Shown here one piece after another: positions 1 through 10,363 of a stretch of 64,000 bases of DNA (position 1 is its first letter; every line of letters begins with the position of its first letter). The position numbers were made by a program, and so were the translations under genes. This DNA comes from Chryseobacterium rhizoplanae. GTDB taxonomy: Bacteria > Bacteroidota > Bacteroidia > Flavobacteriales > Weeksellaceae. The stretch lies in the NCBI RefSeq assembly GCF_900182655.1, contig NZ_FXTC01000002.1, forward strand, positions 1-64,000, read 5' to 3'. The notes beneath the pieces are model-generated. The model worked only from the letters and a program-made list of their open reading frames with translations. It did not search any database and was not told where the DNA came from.

Positions 1-69
1 AACACCAATGCTCCTTTTCTACATAGAAACCCAAAACTAGAAACCCAATAACCCGAACAACGGTACCCC

Positions 70-181
70 CTAGCCCTGATAGGAATGGTTACCCCGCAGC
101 CTGGGTTGGAGAGCAGATGGGTTTGCGCGTGGGAAAGTATCGGCGCGAGGAGTAGGAATGGATAGCAGGATAAAGCTCCTG
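70..181 (+). ncRNA. Putative structured RNA element, intergenic
   Basis: This stretch is more G+C-rich than its surroundings and has no open reading frame. It can fold so that AGC at 72-74 and CCTG at 75-78 pair with GCT at 175-177 and CAGG at 166-169. An internal CGCG/CGCG hairpin (about 125-147) and a repeated TAGGAATGG (79-87 and 153-161) lie inside. A run of A follows. I recall similar elements downstream of genes in Flavobacteriia, and Rfam Flavo-1 is one candidate, but I could not check this. The strand is uncertain, and the gene upstream lies outside the window. Confidence 0.4.
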
Positions 182-236
182 AAAAAAAATTCGTACTATA
201 TAATAATGTATAAAGTGTATTTCTCAGAAGGCCCCC

Positions 237-282
237 AAAAAAACATTCCGTAAGAATCCTAGTGTGGAACTCCTACGGAATG
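237..282 (-). terminator. Rho-independent terminator of cysS
   Basis: On the minus strand a 9-bp perfect stem (CATTCCGTA / TACGGAATG, 244-252 with 274-282) is followed at once by seven T. It begins 23 bases past the cysS stop codon. Confidence 0.85.
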
Positions 283-305
283 GATATAAAACGAAGTTAT
301 ATTTT

Positions 306-1772
306 TTAGCTCAGAACGTATGATGTTCCGTCTCTTCCGTCTTTTAATTCGATTCCTTCTGCAAGCAGTTTATCTCTGATCTGATCTGAAAGGTCGAAAT
401 TCTTGGATTTTCTTGCCTGATTTCTCAATTCAATCAAGACTTTTAGAGTTTGATCAAGTTTTTCATTATTATTTTCCTCTACAGTCTGTAGTCCCAGAAC
501 ATCGAAGATAAAAGCATTCAGCGTGGTTTTCAAATCTTCAAGATCCTCTGTTGAAATCGTTTCTTTACCATCATTCAAAGCGAAGATGTATTTCACAGCT
601 TCAAACAGGTGGGCAATGAGGATTGGTGAATTGAAATCGTCTGTTAAAGCTTCATAGGCTTTATCTTTCCATTCTTTCAGGCTGAAACCGGATTGTTTGG
701 TATCATCAGGCGTGATTGAATTCAATACTTTTACAGCTTCCATCAATCTGATGAATCCTTTTTCACTGGCTATCATTGCATCGTTTGAAATATCCAGCAC
801 ACTTCTGTAATGGGCCTGCAGGAAACAGAAACGTACAATTGAAGGGTGGAAAGGTTTTTCGAAGAAGTCATTATCACCAGTAACCAGCTGCATCGGAAGA
901 ATATAGTTTCCTGTAGATTTACTCATACGCTGAGAATTCATCGTCAACATATTGGCATGCATCCAGTAATTTACGGGTGCAGCATCATTGCAAGCTTTCC
1001 CTTGGGCAATTTCACATTCGTGGTGAGGGAACTTCAGGTCCATTCCTCCTCCATGGATATCGAAAGTTTCCCCTAAATATTTTGTACTCATTGCAGTACA
1101 TTCAAGGTGCCATCCCGGGAATCCTTCTCCCCAAGGGGAATTCCATCTCATGATGTGAGCAGGCGATGCTTTTTTCCACAATGCAAAATCCTGTGGATTT
1201 TTCTTTTCTCCCTGTCCGTCAAGGTCTCGTGTATTTGCGAAAAGTTCTTCTATGTTACGTTTTGAAAGTTCACCATAGTTCAATCCTCTTTTGTTGTATT
1301 CTAATACATCAAAGTAAACTGAACCGTTGCTTTCATAAGCAAAGCCTCTTTCAATCAGTTTTTGAGTCAATTCGATCTGTTCTACGATATGTCCTGTAGC
1401 TGTAGGTTCGATATTGGGAGGCAGAAGATTGAACATATCCAATACTTTATGGAAATCTACTGTATATTTCTGCACAATTTCCATGGGCTCCAGTTTTTCA
1501 AGTCTGGTTTGTTTTACAAATCTATCGTTATCAACATTCCCATCATCGGTAAGGTGGCCTGCATCTGTAATATTTCTTACATATCTTACTTTATACCCCA
1601 AATGTGTTAAGGTACGGTAGATAAAATCGAAGGAAAGGAAAGTTCTCACATTTCCTAAATGCACATTACTGTACACTGTAGGTCCGCAGACATACATCCC
1701 GATATTTCCGTCTAAAATAGGTTTGAATATTTCTTTTTCCGCTGTAAGGGAGTTATATATTTTTAGTTGCAT
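306..1772 (-). CDS. cysS: Cysteine--tRNA ligase
   Basis: Charges tRNA-Cys with cysteine in the cytosol (class I aminoacyl-tRNA synthetase). The 488-residue length is normal for the family. The HIGH-type motif appears as HLGN at residues 38-41, after a zinc-ligand cysteine at 29 (VCGPTVY). The other zinc ligands are seen in WHLEC and HHECE, and the KMSKS loop reads RMSKSTGN near residue 285. The C-terminal part carries the usual anticodon-binding helices ([18 protein letters not shown]). The gene stands alone, with its own terminator downstream and a perfect palindrome 65 bases upstream. Confidence 0.97.
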   Translation of the reverse strand: MQLKIYNSLTAEKEIFKPILDGNIGMYVCGPTVYSNVHLGNVRTFLSFDFIYRTLTHLGYKVRYVRNITDAGHLTDDGNVDNDRFVKQTRLEKLEPMEIVQKYTVDFHKVLDMFNLLPPNIEPTATGHIVEQIELTQKLIERGFAYESNGSVYFDVLEYNKRGLNYGELSKRNIEELFANTRDLDGQGEKKNPQDFALWKKASPAHIMRWNSPWGEGFPGWHLECTAMSTKYLGETFDIHGGGMDLKFPHHECEIAQGKACNDAAPVNYWMHANMLTMNSQRMSKSTGNYILPMQLVTGDNDFFEKPFHPSIVRFCFLQAHYRSVLDISNDAMIASEKGFIRLMEAVKVLNSITPDDTKQSGFSLKEWKDKAYEALTDDFNSPILIAHLFEAVKYIFALNDGKETISTEDLEDLKTTLNAFIFDVLGLQTVEENNNEKLDQTLKVLIELRNQARKSKNFDLSDQIRDKLLAEGIELKDGRDGTSYVLS

Positions 1773-1810
1773 TTATTTTTAAGTTAAAAGATTCAATGAT
1801 TTTAAAGATT

Positions 1811-1858
1811 CAAAAATTAGTTAAAAAATACTTCTGTCACAACAAATAATTGTTGTGA
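1811..1858 (-). promoter_or_regulatory. Palindrome and possible promoter upstream of cysS
   Basis: A perfect inverted repeat, TCACAACAA-ATAA-TTGTTGTGA, lies at 1837-1858. About 20 bases nearer to cysS, TAATTTTTG (minus strand, 1811-1819) resembles the Bacteroidota -7 box TAnnTTTG with one extra base. The palindrome would then sit in the upstream promoter region and could be an operator. It could instead be a hairpin that ends folE-dinB transcripts, but no T-run follows directly. Confidence 0.35.
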
Positions 1859-1897
1859 TAAAAATTTTATCTGAAACTTTTTTAAATTTTATCATAA

Positions 1898-2329
1898 TTA
1901 AATCGCTTTTAAATGATGCTGCAAATGGTCTACATAATCATTAATAATAAACTCCAATGTAAAAACCTGTGGTGCTGTTTTGGTTGTATCGCAGGTTCTC
2001 TGTAATGCTTCATCCGGGATGTTTTCCACTACATGAACAATCTGATAATTCAAAGACTTCCAAAGATCAATAAGATCCGAAACAGGAACATTCTGATAGT
2101 TCTGAGCTTTTACCCAGATATTCTGATCATATACAATATTTTCGTTCTCTTTATATTGAGTGACAACAAATCTACGAATATTTGTAAAAGCGCTGTCACA
2201 AAGATGTCCTATAATTTCTTTTTTAGACCATTTTTCCGGAGCGCTTCTGTATGACCATTCTTCTTCAGGGATATTTTGAAATCTCTGAAGTTCGGCATCA
2301 ATAATATTTTTAAGGATTTGGTAGTTCAT
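1898..2329 (-). CDS. DinB family protein
   Basis: A 143-residue four-helix-bundle protein of the DinB/YfiT superfamily, whose members bind a divalent metal through three histidines. Visible candidate ligands are the histidine in IIGHLCDSAF (about residue 43) and those in DYVDHLQHHL near the C-terminus. Relatives act as thiol-dependent transferases (bacillithiol, mycothiol) or are of unknown function, so no substrate is assigned. It starts 3 bases after the folE stop and is almost certainly cotranscribed with folE. Family call good, function unknown. Confidence 0.85.
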   Translation of the reverse strand: MNYQILKNIIDAELQRFQNIPEEEWSYRSAPEKWSKKEIIGHLCDSAFTNIRRFVVTQYKENENIVYDQNIWVKAQNYQNVPVSDLIDLWKSLNYQIVHVVENIPDEALQRTCDTTKTAPQVFTLEFIINDYVDHLQHHLKAI

Positions 2330-2332
2330 TGT

Positions 2333-3001
2333 TTAATAATCCAGTTTTGCATGACTTCCTACGTAATGCAGGAATTCCTGCCTTGTGATAGGGTTTGTTC
2401 TGAAAATACCACTTAGTTCTGCAGTAATGGTAGAGCTTGCCGTATCTTTTATCCCTCTGCAGTTGACACAAAGGTGTTTTGCATCAATGATACAGGCTAC
2501 ATCTTTTGTTCCCAAAGCTTCTTTTAAAGCATCTACAATCTGCATCGTAAGTCTTTCCTGAACCTGTGGTCTTTTCGCATAGTAATCAACAATTCTATTG
2601 ATTTTTGAAAGACCTATTACCTCACCATTGGAAATATAAGCTACGTGGGCTCTTCCTATGATGGGTAAGAAGTGGTGTTCGCAGAAAGAATATACCGTGA
2701 TATCCTTCTCCACCAACATCTGACGGTATTTGTATTTATTAGAAAAAGTAGAAATTCCCGGTTTGTTTTCAGGAAGAAGTCCTCCGAAAATCTCATTCAC
2801 ATACATTTTGGCAACACGTCTTGGAGAATCTTTCAGAGAATCGTCTGTCATATCCATTCCCAGCGTTTCCATAATCTCGCCAAAAAGCTCAGTAATCTTT
2901 TCTATTTTTTCCTGTGGCGATTTATCAAAAGCATCTTTCCTTATAGGCGTATGTTCTTTTCCAGTGAAAATATCATCGTCGTTATCAGTAAAATCAACCA
3001 T
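2333..3001 (-). CDS. folE: GTP cyclohydrolase I
   Basis: Converts GTP to 7,8-dihydroneopterin triphosphate, the first step of tetrahydrofolate synthesis, as a cytosolic decamer. The 222-residue protein has the family's zinc ligands: Cys and His in SFCEHHFLPIIG, and the second cysteine in LCVNCRGIKD. The motif YAKRPQVQERLT of the active site is also present. It has an N-terminal extension of about 30 acidic residues before the helical start (EKIEKITELF). It is first in a folE-dinB pair. A clear -7 box, TATTTTTG, lies 18 bases before its start codon. Confidence 0.96.
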   Translation of the reverse strand: MVDFTDNDDDIFTGKEHTPIRKDAFDKSPQEKIEKITELFGEIMETLGMDMTDDSLKDSPRRVAKMYVNEIFGGLLPENKPGISTFSNKYKYRQMLVEKDITVYSFCEHHFLPIIGRAHVAYISNGEVIGLSKINRIVDYYAKRPQVQERLTMQIVDALKEALGTKDVACIIDAKHLCVNCRGIKDTASSTITAELSGIFRTNPITRQEFLHYVGSHAKLDY

Positions 3002-3018
3002 TTTTATTTAATTTGCAG

Positions 3019-3026
3019 CAAAAATA
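3019..3026 (-). promoter_or_regulatory. Promoter -7 box of folE-dinB
   Basis: TATTTTTG on the minus strand matches the Bacteroidota -7 consensus TAnnTTTG. A TTTG lies 24 bases further upstream, slightly far for a -33 box. Confidence 0.55.
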
Positions 3027-3102
3027 CGGATAATATCTATTTCTCTATTTCAAATAAGATGAAAAACATTATCTTTTATAGCCATTTCTGATTAAAAAGC
3101 CT

Positions 3103-4254
3103 ATGATTATTGTCGAAGAAGTACAAAACCAACTCCATAAAAGGGAATTTCTGGAATTCCCTGCTCAACTTTATAAATACGACAAAAATTATATCCGGCC
3201 TTTAGATAAGCACATTGAGGAGATTTTTGATACTGAAAAGAATAAATTTTTTAAAAACGGAGTGTGTAAAAGATTTCTGTTTAAAAAGAATAACAAAACG
3301 GTTGGTAAAGTAGCTGTTTTTATCATCCATTCTTATGAACAGAAGCAACCTACCGGAGGAATTGGTTTTTTCGACTGTATTAATGATCAGGAAACAGCCA
3401 ATTTTATTTTTGATCACTGCAAAAACTGGCTTCAGGAAAGAGGAATGGAAGCAATGGACGGGCCTATCAATTTTGGGGAAAGGGACAAATTCTGGGGACT
3501 TTTAATTGAAGGTTTTATTGAGCCTTTATTTGGAATGAATTACAACCTGCCTTACTACAAAGACCTTTTTGAAAATTATGGGTTTCAGATTTATTTTGAA
3601 CAGCTTTGTTTTACCAGACCTATTTTCACGGAAGTTTCAAGGATTTTTAAGATTGCTCATGAAAGAAACAGAAGAAATCCTGCTATTTCAGCCCAGCCTA
3701 TGAAAAAAAATAACCTGGCTAAGTTTGCAAAAGATTTTACTGAAGTTTATAATAAAGCATGGGCTTGCCACGGGGAAGGAAAACATCTGGAAGAAGCAAA
3801 GGTTCTGAAAATGTTCAATACCATGAAACCTATTATCAATGAGCATATTTCATGGTTTGTATATGAAAATGAGAAACCGATTGCCATGTGGATCAACATT
3901 CCCGACCTCAACCAGTGGTTTAAATATTTGAATGGAAAATTCGGGCCTTTTGAAAAACTTAAATTATTGTTTCTAAAACGGTTTAAAAAGAATGAAAAAA
4001 TGGTGGGGCTTGTTTTTGGTGTAGTTCCAGAATGGCAAAAAAAAGGTATTGACGGATATATGATCTGGGAAGGCACCCAGCATTTGAGAAAGCATACGGA
4101 TTTTAAGGTCACAGAACTTCAATGGATTGGTGATTTTAATCCTAAAATGATCAAGATTGCGGAAACACTGGATACTTCAGTAACGCGAAAGCTGGCTACT
4201 TACCGGTATTTGTTTGACAGGAATAAGGAGTTTGAGAGACATGAGATTCTTTAG
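3103..4254 (+). CDS. GNAT-like (YghO-type) putative acyltransferase
   Basis: A 383-residue cytosolic protein with no signal peptide or membrane segment. The N-terminal half is fairly conserved-looking (KYDKNYIRPLDKHIEEIF, MDGPINFGERDKFWG). The C-terminal part (about 260-383) resembles the acyl-CoA N-acyltransferase fold of the YghO group, including GVVPEWQKKGIDGYMIWEG in the position of the acetyl-CoA loop and ELQWIGDFNPKM after it. No substrate can be inferred. It is divergent from folE, with 101 bases between them. The fold call is moderate; the enzymatic role is unproven. Confidence 0.6.
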   Translation: MIIVEEVQNQLHKREFLEFPAQLYKYDKNYIRPLDKHIEEIFDTEKNKFFKNGVCKRFLFKKNNKTVGKVAVFIIHSYEQKQPTGGIGFFDCINDQETANFIFDHCKNWLQERGMEAMDGPINFGERDKFWGLLIEGFIEPLFGMNYNLPYYKDLFENYGFQIYFEQLCFTRPIFTEVSRIFKIAHERNRRNPAISAQPMKKNNLAKFAKDFTEVYNKAWACHGEGKHLEEAKVLKMFNTMKPIINEHISWFVYENEKPIAMWINIPDLNQWFKYLNGKFGPFEKLKLLFLKRFKKNEKMVGLVFGVVPEWQKKGIDGYMIWEGTQHLRKHTDFKVTELQWIGDFNPKMIKIAETLDTSVTRKLATYRYLFDRNKEFERHEIL

Positions 4255-4483
4255 GGTAAGGAAGATGGAAGATGGGAGTTATTGAAGCGTGTTTATTAAC
4301 TAAAAGTTCAGTTTACTTTTTTTAATACTGTAAGCTATTTGACGCAAAGTTTTTATTTGCGACTGTTATATTTTTGAGGGAGCAAAGGTTGAATCAACTT
4401 TATTGATTCTTTCTAAGCGGATGTATAGCCTGCGGCTTACTTAGTTCATCTTATTTTCTGTATCGGATTCTGATTAAAATAAA
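4255..4483. other. Intergenic stretch, no gene seen
   Basis: No convincing reading frame. It holds a purine-rich start (GGAAGATGGAAGATGGGAG), a small hairpin CGCAAA-GTTTTTA-TTTGCG near 4342-4360, and a segment (TTGATTCTTTCTAAGCGGATG) of a kind I associate with non-coding intergenic repeats of Chryseobacterium. This link is from memory only. Confidence 0.4.
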
Positions 4484-4507
4484 AACCCTGCCTTTTACAG
4501 CAGGGTT
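4479..4507 (-). terminator. Terminator at the end of the methionine operon
   Basis: On the minus strand AACCCTG and CAGGGTT form a stem around a 10-base loop, followed by TTTTTATTTT. It begins 21 bases past the metF stop. Confidence 0.85.
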
Positions 4508-4527
4508 CCTTCATTTTGGTACTTTTA

Positions 4528-5487
4528 TTAGAATAGCTCACCGGCTACTTTTTTTATGTTATCACTTTTCCCCATGGAGTAAAAGTGCAGAACAGGAACT
4601 CCGAAATCCAGCAATTCTTTGCATTGAGCAATGGACCATTCTATTCCGATCTGTTTTACTGCTTCATTATTTTTTGCATTTTCTACTTCATTGATGAGTT
4701 CTTCCGGAAGATCTATTTTGAATACCTGCGGCAGTATTTTTAAATGTTTCTTTGTTGCAATTGGCTTAATCCCGGGGATGATAGGAACCGTGATTCCCAT
4801 CTCTCTTGCTTTCTGAACGAATTCAATATACTTTTTATTGTCAAAGAACATTTGAGTAACGATATAATCCGCTCCGGCATCTACTTTTTGTTTCAACCAT
4901 TTCAGGTCATAATTCATGGAAGGGGCTTCCATATGTTTTTCCGGATATCCTGCAACACCAATGCAGAATTTATTGAGTTCATCACTCACCTGTTCTTCGT
5001 TATGAAGATATTTCCCTCTTCCAAGGTCATTAATCTGGTTGACAAGATCCATTGCACTGGCGTGTCCTCCCTGAGTAGGCTCAAAATACTGATGCCCTTT
5101 CATAGCATCTCCTCTCAGAGCCATTACATTATCTATTCCGAGGTACATACAGTCTACCAGAAGATATTCTGTTTCTTCTTTTGTAAAACCTCCGCAAAGA
5201 AGGTGTGGAACTGTATCTACATTATATTTATGTTGAATAGCAGCACAAATTCCCAAAGTTCCAGGGCGCATTCTTGTAATACGGCGTTCCATCAGGCCAT
5301 TTCCTTTGTCCAGATAGATATATTCTTCTCTGGATGTGGTAACGTCAATGAAAGGCGGATTGAATTCCATCAATGGATCTATGTTTGTATACAGATCTTC
5401 AATACCTATTCCTTTTTGTGGCGGAACAACTTCTAAGGAGAATAAAGTTTTTCCATTTGCGTTTTTAATGTGTTCTGTTATCTTCAT
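4528..5487 (-). CDS. metF: Methylenetetrahydrofolate reductase [NAD(P)H]
   Basis: Reduces 5,10-methylenetetrahydrofolate to 5-methyltetrahydrofolate with an FAD cofactor, supplying the methyl group for methionine synthase. At 319 residues it matches the bacterial MetF length and TIM-barrel pattern: FSLEVVPPQKG at the first strand, NVMALRGD after the flavin-binding region, and DYIVTQMFFDN near 210-220. It starts 7 bases after the metH stop and is the last gene before a strong terminator. The order metH-metF fits a shared methyl-transfer pathway. It is probably controlled by the SAM riboswitch at the head of the run. Confidence 0.96.
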   Translation of the reverse strand: MKITEHIKNANGKTLFSLEVVPPQKGIGIEDLYTNIDPLMEFNPPFIDVTTSREEYIYLDKGNGLMERRITRMRPGTLGICAAIQHKYNVDTVPHLLCGGFTKEETEYLLVDCMYLGIDNVMALRGDAMKGHQYFEPTQGGHASAMDLVNQINDLGRGKYLHNEEQVSDELNKFCIGVAGYPEKHMEAPSMNYDLKWLKQKVDAGADYIVTQMFFDNKKYIEFVQKAREMGITVPIIPGIKPIATKKHLKILPQVFKIDLPEELINEVENAKNNEAVKQIGIEWSIAQCKELLDFGVPVLHFYSMGKSDNIKKVAGELF

Positions 5488-5494
5488 GTCAATG

Positions 5495-8155
5495 TTAATC
5501 TGCTAAATTTGGCGACAACCATTTTCTCGCTTCCTTGATGCTACAGCTTCTTCTCGCTGCATAATCTTCAAGCTGGTCTTCTGTAATTTTCCCTAATCCG
5601 AAATATTTGGCATGCGGGCTTCCGAAATAATACCCGGAAACAGATGCCGTTGGGAACATGGCTAAGCTTTCTGTAAGGAAAACGCCTGTATTTTCTTCTA
5701 CTTTTAAAAGATCCCAGATCGTTTTCTTTTCCAAATGGTCAGGGCAAGCCGGATACCCTGGTGCCGGACGGATTCCTTTATATTTTTCAGCAATAAGTTC
5801 TTCGTTGCTTAAGCTTTCCTGATTGGCATATCCCCAGTATTCTGTTCTCACTTTTTTGTGTAAGAATTCTGCATAGGCTTCTGCAAAACGATCTGCTAAG
5901 GCTTTCACCATGATGGAATTGTAATCGTCATTAGCTTTTTCGTATTCGCTGGACAATTCGTCAGTACCAAATCCTGTTGTTACACAGAAAGCACCCACAT
6001 AATCAGTCTTTCCTGAGCTTTGAGGAGCGATGAAATCACTTAGAGCCAGATATTCTTTACCTTTTGATCTTTGAGCCTGCTGTCTTAGGGTTAGAAACTT
6101 CGCCTGCTCGTTGTTATTTTCATCAAAAATCAAGATATCATCAGATTCATTGGAGTTGGCTTTAAAAATCCCGAAGATGGCTTTTGCCGTTAAAAGTTTT
6201 TCATCCAGAATTCTCTTCAAAATAACCTGAGCATCTTTGAATAATTCTTTAGCTTGGGCTCCTACCACCTCATCTTCCAGAATGTTCGGATATTTTCCGT
6301 GGAGATCCCAGCTTCTGAAAAACGGAGACCAGTCGATGAAAGGAAGAAGTTCATTCAAATCCTGATTTTCGAAGACTTTTATTCCGAGATTATTCGGGGT
6401 GAAAATCTCTTCGTTTTCCCAATCGATTTTAAAATGGTTTTCTCTTGCTTCCTGAATGGATACATAATCTTTATCTACCTGCCTGTTCAGAAACTTTTCT
6501 CTGAAGTCAGAATAGTCATTCTTTAAATCTGAAACATATTCTTTATTTCTGTCACCCAACAATGAACTTACTACGTTTACGGCTCTGGAAGCATCATTCA
6601 CGTGAACGACTGCATTTTTATATTTTAAATCGATTTTCACTGCGGTATGTGCCTTTGAAGTTGTAGCACCACCGATTAATAAAGGAAAATCTAAATTTTG
6701 TCTTTCTAATTCTGAAGCGATATACACCATTTCATCCAAACTTGGTGTAATCAGTCCGCTTAATCCTATAACGTCTACTTTTTCAGCAATAGCGGTCTGG
6801 ATAATCTTTTCAGCAGGAACCATTACTCCAAGATCAACGATTTCATAGTTGTTACAACCCAGAACAACACTCACAATATTTTTACCAATATCATGAACGT
6901 CCCCTTTTACAGTTGCCATCAGGATTTTTCCATTGGCGGGTTTTGCTCCGTCTTTTTCAGCTTCAATGAAAGGCTGTAAATAAGCCACCGCTTTTTTCAT
7001 TACCCTTGCAGACTTTACTACCTGAGGCAGGAACATTTTTCCACTTCCGAATAAATCTCCTACAACTCCCATTCCTGTCATCAGATTAATTTCTATAACA
7101 TGAAGTGGTCTTTCTGCTGATTGTCTTGCTTCTTCTACATCTTCTTCAATAAAACGGTCGATCCCTTTTACCAAGGCATAGGTAATTCTTTCCTGTAGTG
7201 GATTATTTCTCCATTCTAAGTCTTCGGTCTTTTCTTTTTTGACCGATTTATGTTTTTCTGAATAGTCAAGAAGTCTTTCTGTAGCATCTTCTCTTTTATC
7301 CAGAATTACGTCTTCTACAAGCTCCAGTAATTCTTTATTGATCTCATCATACACTTCCAGCATCGCCGGGTTTACGATGCCAATATTCATTCCTGCCTGA
7401 ATAGCATGGTAAAGAAAAACAGAGTGCATTGCTTCTCTTACGGTATCATTTCCGCGGAAAGAGAAAGAAACGTTGCTCACTCCTCCACTTACGGATGCAT
7501 AAGGAAGGTTTTGTCTTACCCAGCGTGTCGCTTCAATAAAGTCGATGGCATTTCTTCTGTGCTCATCCATTCCTGTTGCCACCGGAAAGATATTTAAGTC
7601 GAAAATGATATCTTCTGCCGGAAAACCAAGCTGGTTGACTAAGATATCATAGGAACGTTTTGAAATCTCAATTCTTCGGTCAAAATTGTCAGCCTGTCCT
7701 ACCTCATCAAATGCCATTACAATGACTGCTGCTCCGTATCTTTTAATGGCTTTTGCATGTTTGATAAATTCTTCCTCGCCTTCTTTTAAGCTGATAGAAT
7801 TTACCACACATTTTCCCTGTGCTACCTGAAGGCCGGCTTCCAGAATTTCCCATTTAGAAGAGTCTACCATAATCGGGATTCTGGCGATATCTGGTTCAGA
7901 GGCAATTAAATTCAGGAATTTGATCATGGATGCTTTTCCATCAATCAATCCATCATCGAAGTTGACATCCAGGATCTGGGCACCTCCTTCAACCTGATGG
8001 CGGGCAATATCTAATGCTTCAGAGAACTTCTCCTCTTTGATCAGTCTTAAAAACTTTTTGGAACCGGCAACATTGGTCCTTTCACCAACGTTGATGAAAT
8101 TACTTTCCGGGGTTATGATAAGAGGCTCAAGGCCTGATAATCTTAAATATTTCAT
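5495..8155 (-). CDS. metH: Methionine synthase, cobalamin-dependent, C-terminal modules
   Basis: Transfers the methyl group of methyltetrahydrofolate to cob(I)alamin and on to homocysteine. The 886-residue protein lacks the N-terminal homocysteine-binding module, which a separate gene at 9331-10341 supplies. Domains in order: pterin-binding barrel (about 1-290, [14 protein letters not shown]), cobalamin-cap helices, B12-binding Rossmann domain with the base-off motif [10 protein letters not shown] (about 415), and the S-adenosylmethionine-dependent reactivation domain with [12 protein letters not shown] (about 780). All key motifs are intact. Its start is 1 base after the desaturase stop. Split MetH is known in Bacteroidota. 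Confidence 0.95.
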   Translation of the reverse strand: MKYLRLSGLEPLIITPESNFINVGERTNVAGSKKFLRLIKEEKFSEALDIARHQVEGGAQILDVNFDDGLIDGKASMIKFLNLIASEPDIARIPIMVDSSKWEILEAGLQVAQGKCVVNSISLKEGEEEFIKHAKAIKRYGAAVIVMAFDEVGQADNFDRRIEISKRSYDILVNQLGFPAEDIIFDLNIFPVATGMDEHRRNAIDFIEATRWVRQNLPYASVSGGVSNVSFSFRGNDTVREAMHSVFLYHAIQAGMNIGIVNPAMLEVYDEINKELLELVEDVILDKREDATERLLDYSEKHKSVKKEKTEDLEWRNNPLQERITYALVKGIDRFIEEDVEEARQSAERPLHVIEINLMTGMGVVGDLFGSGKMFLPQVVKSARVMKKAVAYLQPFIEAEKDGAKPANGKILMATVKGDVHDIGKNIVSVVLGCNNYEIVDLGVMVPAEKIIQTAIAEKVDVIGLSGLITPSLDEMVYIASELERQNLDFPLLIGGATTSKAHTAVKIDLKYKNAVVHVNDASRAVNVVSSLLGDRNKEYVSDLKNDYSDFREKFLNRQVDKDYVSIQEARENHFKIDWENEEIFTPNNLGIKVFENQDLNELLPFIDWSPFFRSWDLHGKYPNILEDEVVGAQAKELFKDAQVILKRILDEKLLTAKAIFGIFKANSNESDDILIFDENNNEQAKFLTLRQQAQRSKGKEYLALSDFIAPQSSGKTDYVGAFCVTTGFGTDELSSEYEKANDDYNSIMVKALADRFAEAYAEFLHKKVRTEYWGYANQESLSNEELIAEKYKGIRPAPGYPACPDHLEKKTIWDLLKVEENTGVFLTESLAMFPTASVSGYYFGSPHAKYFGLGKITEDQLEDYAARRSCSIKEARKWLSPNLAD

Positions 8156-8156
8156 T

Positions 8157-9248
8157 TTATTCTTCTAAAATATAGTAGGCATTATTGGCATTCTGCCTCA
8201 ATAAATCCCTATGCTTACTTAAAGCTGTAATCAGTGGAAATCTTTTGTACGCTAAATTGTGTTCTTTAGCAAATTCTTCAATTTCTTCTGTGATCTCATT
8301 GTAATACATATAACTGTAATTTGGAAATAGATGATGGGCCACATGAAAATTAAAATTCCCCAACATATTTTTTACCAGCCAGTTATTTTCTTTTAAATCG
8401 TTCGTCACTTCAAACTGGTGACGAAGCCAGCTGAATGGAAGACCATTCTCTTTATTTAATCTCGGAAAGGCATTATCAGGAAGCGGATGCAAAGGCAGTA
8501 AAACAAACAATGCAAAAATACTTGCTGAAATCACCTGTAAAAACCACGCACCCAAAGCCAATCCCATTGATACTTTAAAGAACACAATAGGGACTACAAT
8601 CTGATAAAAGAAGTAGAACAGCTTATAACTGATCATTTTTACCTTTTCCTTAACAGGTATTTGTCCCTGAGTTTTTAAAATCACCCTTTCCTTATCAAAG
8701 AAGTCTCTAAAGTCTCTTATAAACATCCAGTTGAACAAATACAATGGATATACTAAAAAGAAAAACTTATCCTGATACTTCTGTACTCCTTTTGCCTTGA
8801 TCCACGGTACGATTAAAAGCAATCCGCTCTGTTCGATATCCGTGTCCCATCCGTCCACATTCGGATAGGCATGATGGCTTGCGATGTGTCTTTTCTTCCA
8901 GATGTAGGAGTTGGCTCCTATAAAATCAAAAATGTGAAGGACTAAATTATTCAGCTTTTTACTTTTATAAATGTTGTTATGGGCTGCTTCATGAATCAGG
9001 TTCAAATAAATTAAAACCAGGGAGATTCCCATTAAAACAAAACTCAAAATATAGACCCAGTGTTTTTCAGCATTAAAAAGAGCCAGAAAATATAATCCCA
9101 GATAGATCATCGGCAGAATAACTGCTTTCATCTGAATATAGATATCCCTGTTTTCAGAAATGGCTTCTACTCTTTGGTTCACTTTCTTTCTCAGCTCATT
9201 AAATAATCTGACATCCTCCGGATCTTTTAAGTAAATTGGCTTTTCCAT
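8157..9248 (-). CDS. Membrane fatty acid desaturase
   Basis: A 363-residue di-iron membrane desaturase. It shows the three histidine boxes HEAAHNN (about 90), HIASHHAYP (about 125) and HVAHHLFPN (about 305), and four or more hydrophobic segments (near 45-90 and 205-255). There is no fused cytochrome b5 domain, so an external electron donor is needed. It probably desaturates acyl chains of lipids or acyl-CoA; the double-bond position cannot be told. It sits between the two halves of methionine synthase, 82 bases after one and 1 base before the other, so it is likely read on the same transcript. A weak TAACTTTA box just upstream could give it extra transcription. Confidence 0.9.
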   Translation of the reverse strand: MEKPIYLKDPEDVRLFNELRKKVNQRVEAISENRDIYIQMKAVILPMIYLGLYFLALFNAEKHWVYILSFVLMGISLVLIYLNLIHEAAHNNIYKSKKLNNLVLHIFDFIGANSYIWKKRHIASHHAYPNVDGWDTDIEQSGLLLIVPWIKAKGVQKYQDKFFFLVYPLYLFNWMFIRDFRDFFDKERVILKTQGQIPVKEKVKMISYKLFYFFYQIVVPIVFFKVSMGLALGAWFLQVISASIFALFVLLPLHPLPDNAFPRLNKENGLPFSWLRHQFEVTNDLKENNWLVKNMLGNFNFHVAHHLFPNYSYMYYNEITEEIEEFAKEHNLAYKRFPLITALSKHRDLLRQNANNAYYILEE

Positions 9249-9330
9249 TATATTTAACTTTGTGGTTTACATAAAGTTACTATTTATAATTAGCCTTCAT
9301 TCTTGATTTTAATTAAAAAAATCTATCAAA

Positions 9331-10341
9331 TCAGACAAATTCTCTCAATTTTCTTGGTGGATATTTTTCCACCAAATCTGCAATCGCCTTTATATGCTCA
9401 GGAGTAGTTCCGCAACATCCTCCGATAATATTGATCAATCCTTTTTCAACATATTCTTTGATCTGTCTTGCCATATCTTCAGGGGTTTCATCATATTTTC
9501 CAAAAGCATTGGGTAAACCTGCATTCGGATACGCTGAAACATAGAATTCTGAGTTATGGGCCAGTGTTTCAAGATAAGGAGTCAGCTGATCTGCACCTAA
9601 TGCACAGTTGAAACCTACACTTAATAAATTCAGATGGGAAACGGAGATCAGGAAAGCTTCTGCCGTCTGTCCGCTCAAAGTTCTTCCTGAAGCATCGGTA
9701 ATGGTTCCTGAAACCATGATCGGAATTTTGATTCCTCTTTCATCCTGCAGTTCATCAATGGCAAACAAAGCGGCTTTTGCATTCAGTGTATCAAAGATGG
9801 TTTCTACCAAAAGGATATCTGAACCTCCATCCAGCAAAGCTTCACATTGCTGTTTGTAAGCCACCCTCAATTCTTCAAAAGTAATGGCTCTGTATCCGGG
9901 GTCATTGACATCAGGACTTAAACTCGCGGTTCTGTTCGTTGGCCCGATAGATCCTGCTACAAATCTCGGCTTATCCGGATTTTTTGCGGTATACTCATCA
10001 CAGGCTTTTCTTGCAATCTTTGCAGACTCATAGTTCAGTTCATACACCAATTCTTCCATATGATAATCTGCCATAGCAATGGTAGTTCCTGAAAAGGTAT
10101 TGGTTTCTATGATATCAGCACCTGCTTCCAGGTATTTCTTGTGAACTTCTTCAATGGCCTGAGGCTGCGTCAGAGAAAGTAGGTCATTATTTCCTTTTAC
10201 CGGATGTTCCCAGTCTTTGAAACGCTCTCCACGGTAATCTTCTTCTTCAAACTTGTACCTCTGAAGCATAGTTCCCATGGCACCGTCAAGAATTAAAATT
10301 CTTTCGGATAAAGCTTTATATAATTGTTCTGAATTTTTCAT
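9331..10341 (-). CDS. Homocysteine S-methyltransferase module of split methionine synthase
   Basis: The 336-residue barrel binds homocysteine through zinc and corresponds to the N-terminal module of full-length MetH. It has the opening motif [14 protein letters not shown] and the three zinc cysteines: one in GFNCALGAD (about 245) and two in [11 protein letters not shown] (about 310). It is presumed to act with the large MetH protein at 5495-8155. It follows the metZ-like gene by 49 bases. A stand-alone betaine- or S-methylmethionine-dependent methyltransferase is possible, but the neighbouring truncated metH makes the split-enzyme role far more likely. Confidence 0.93.
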   Translation of the reverse strand: MKNSEQLYKALSERILILDGAMGTMLQRYKFEEEDYRGERFKDWEHPVKGNNDLLSLTQPQAIEEVHKKYLEAGADIIETNTFSGTTIAMADYHMEELVYELNYESAKIARKACDEYTAKNPDKPRFVAGSIGPTNRTASLSPDVNDPGYRAITFEELRVAYKQQCEALLDGGSDILLVETIFDTLNAKAALFAIDELQDERGIKIPIMVSGTITDASGRTLSGQTAEAFLISVSHLNLLSVGFNCALGADQLTPYLETLAHNSEFYVSAYPNAGLPNAFGKYDETPEDMARQIKEYVEKGLINIIGGCCGTTPEHIKAIADLVEKYPPRKLREFV

Positions 10342-10363
10342 TTTTATCTATTTTGGTCATCAA

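Noticed and set aside
2672..3091. 139-codon plus-strand frame opposite folE
   Set aside because: Antisense of FolE zinc-binding motifs; no support.
4744..5436. Plus-strand frame of 230 codons opposite metF
   Set aside because: It is the antisense shadow of a clear MetF protein, with no recognisable domain and no start or promoter signals.
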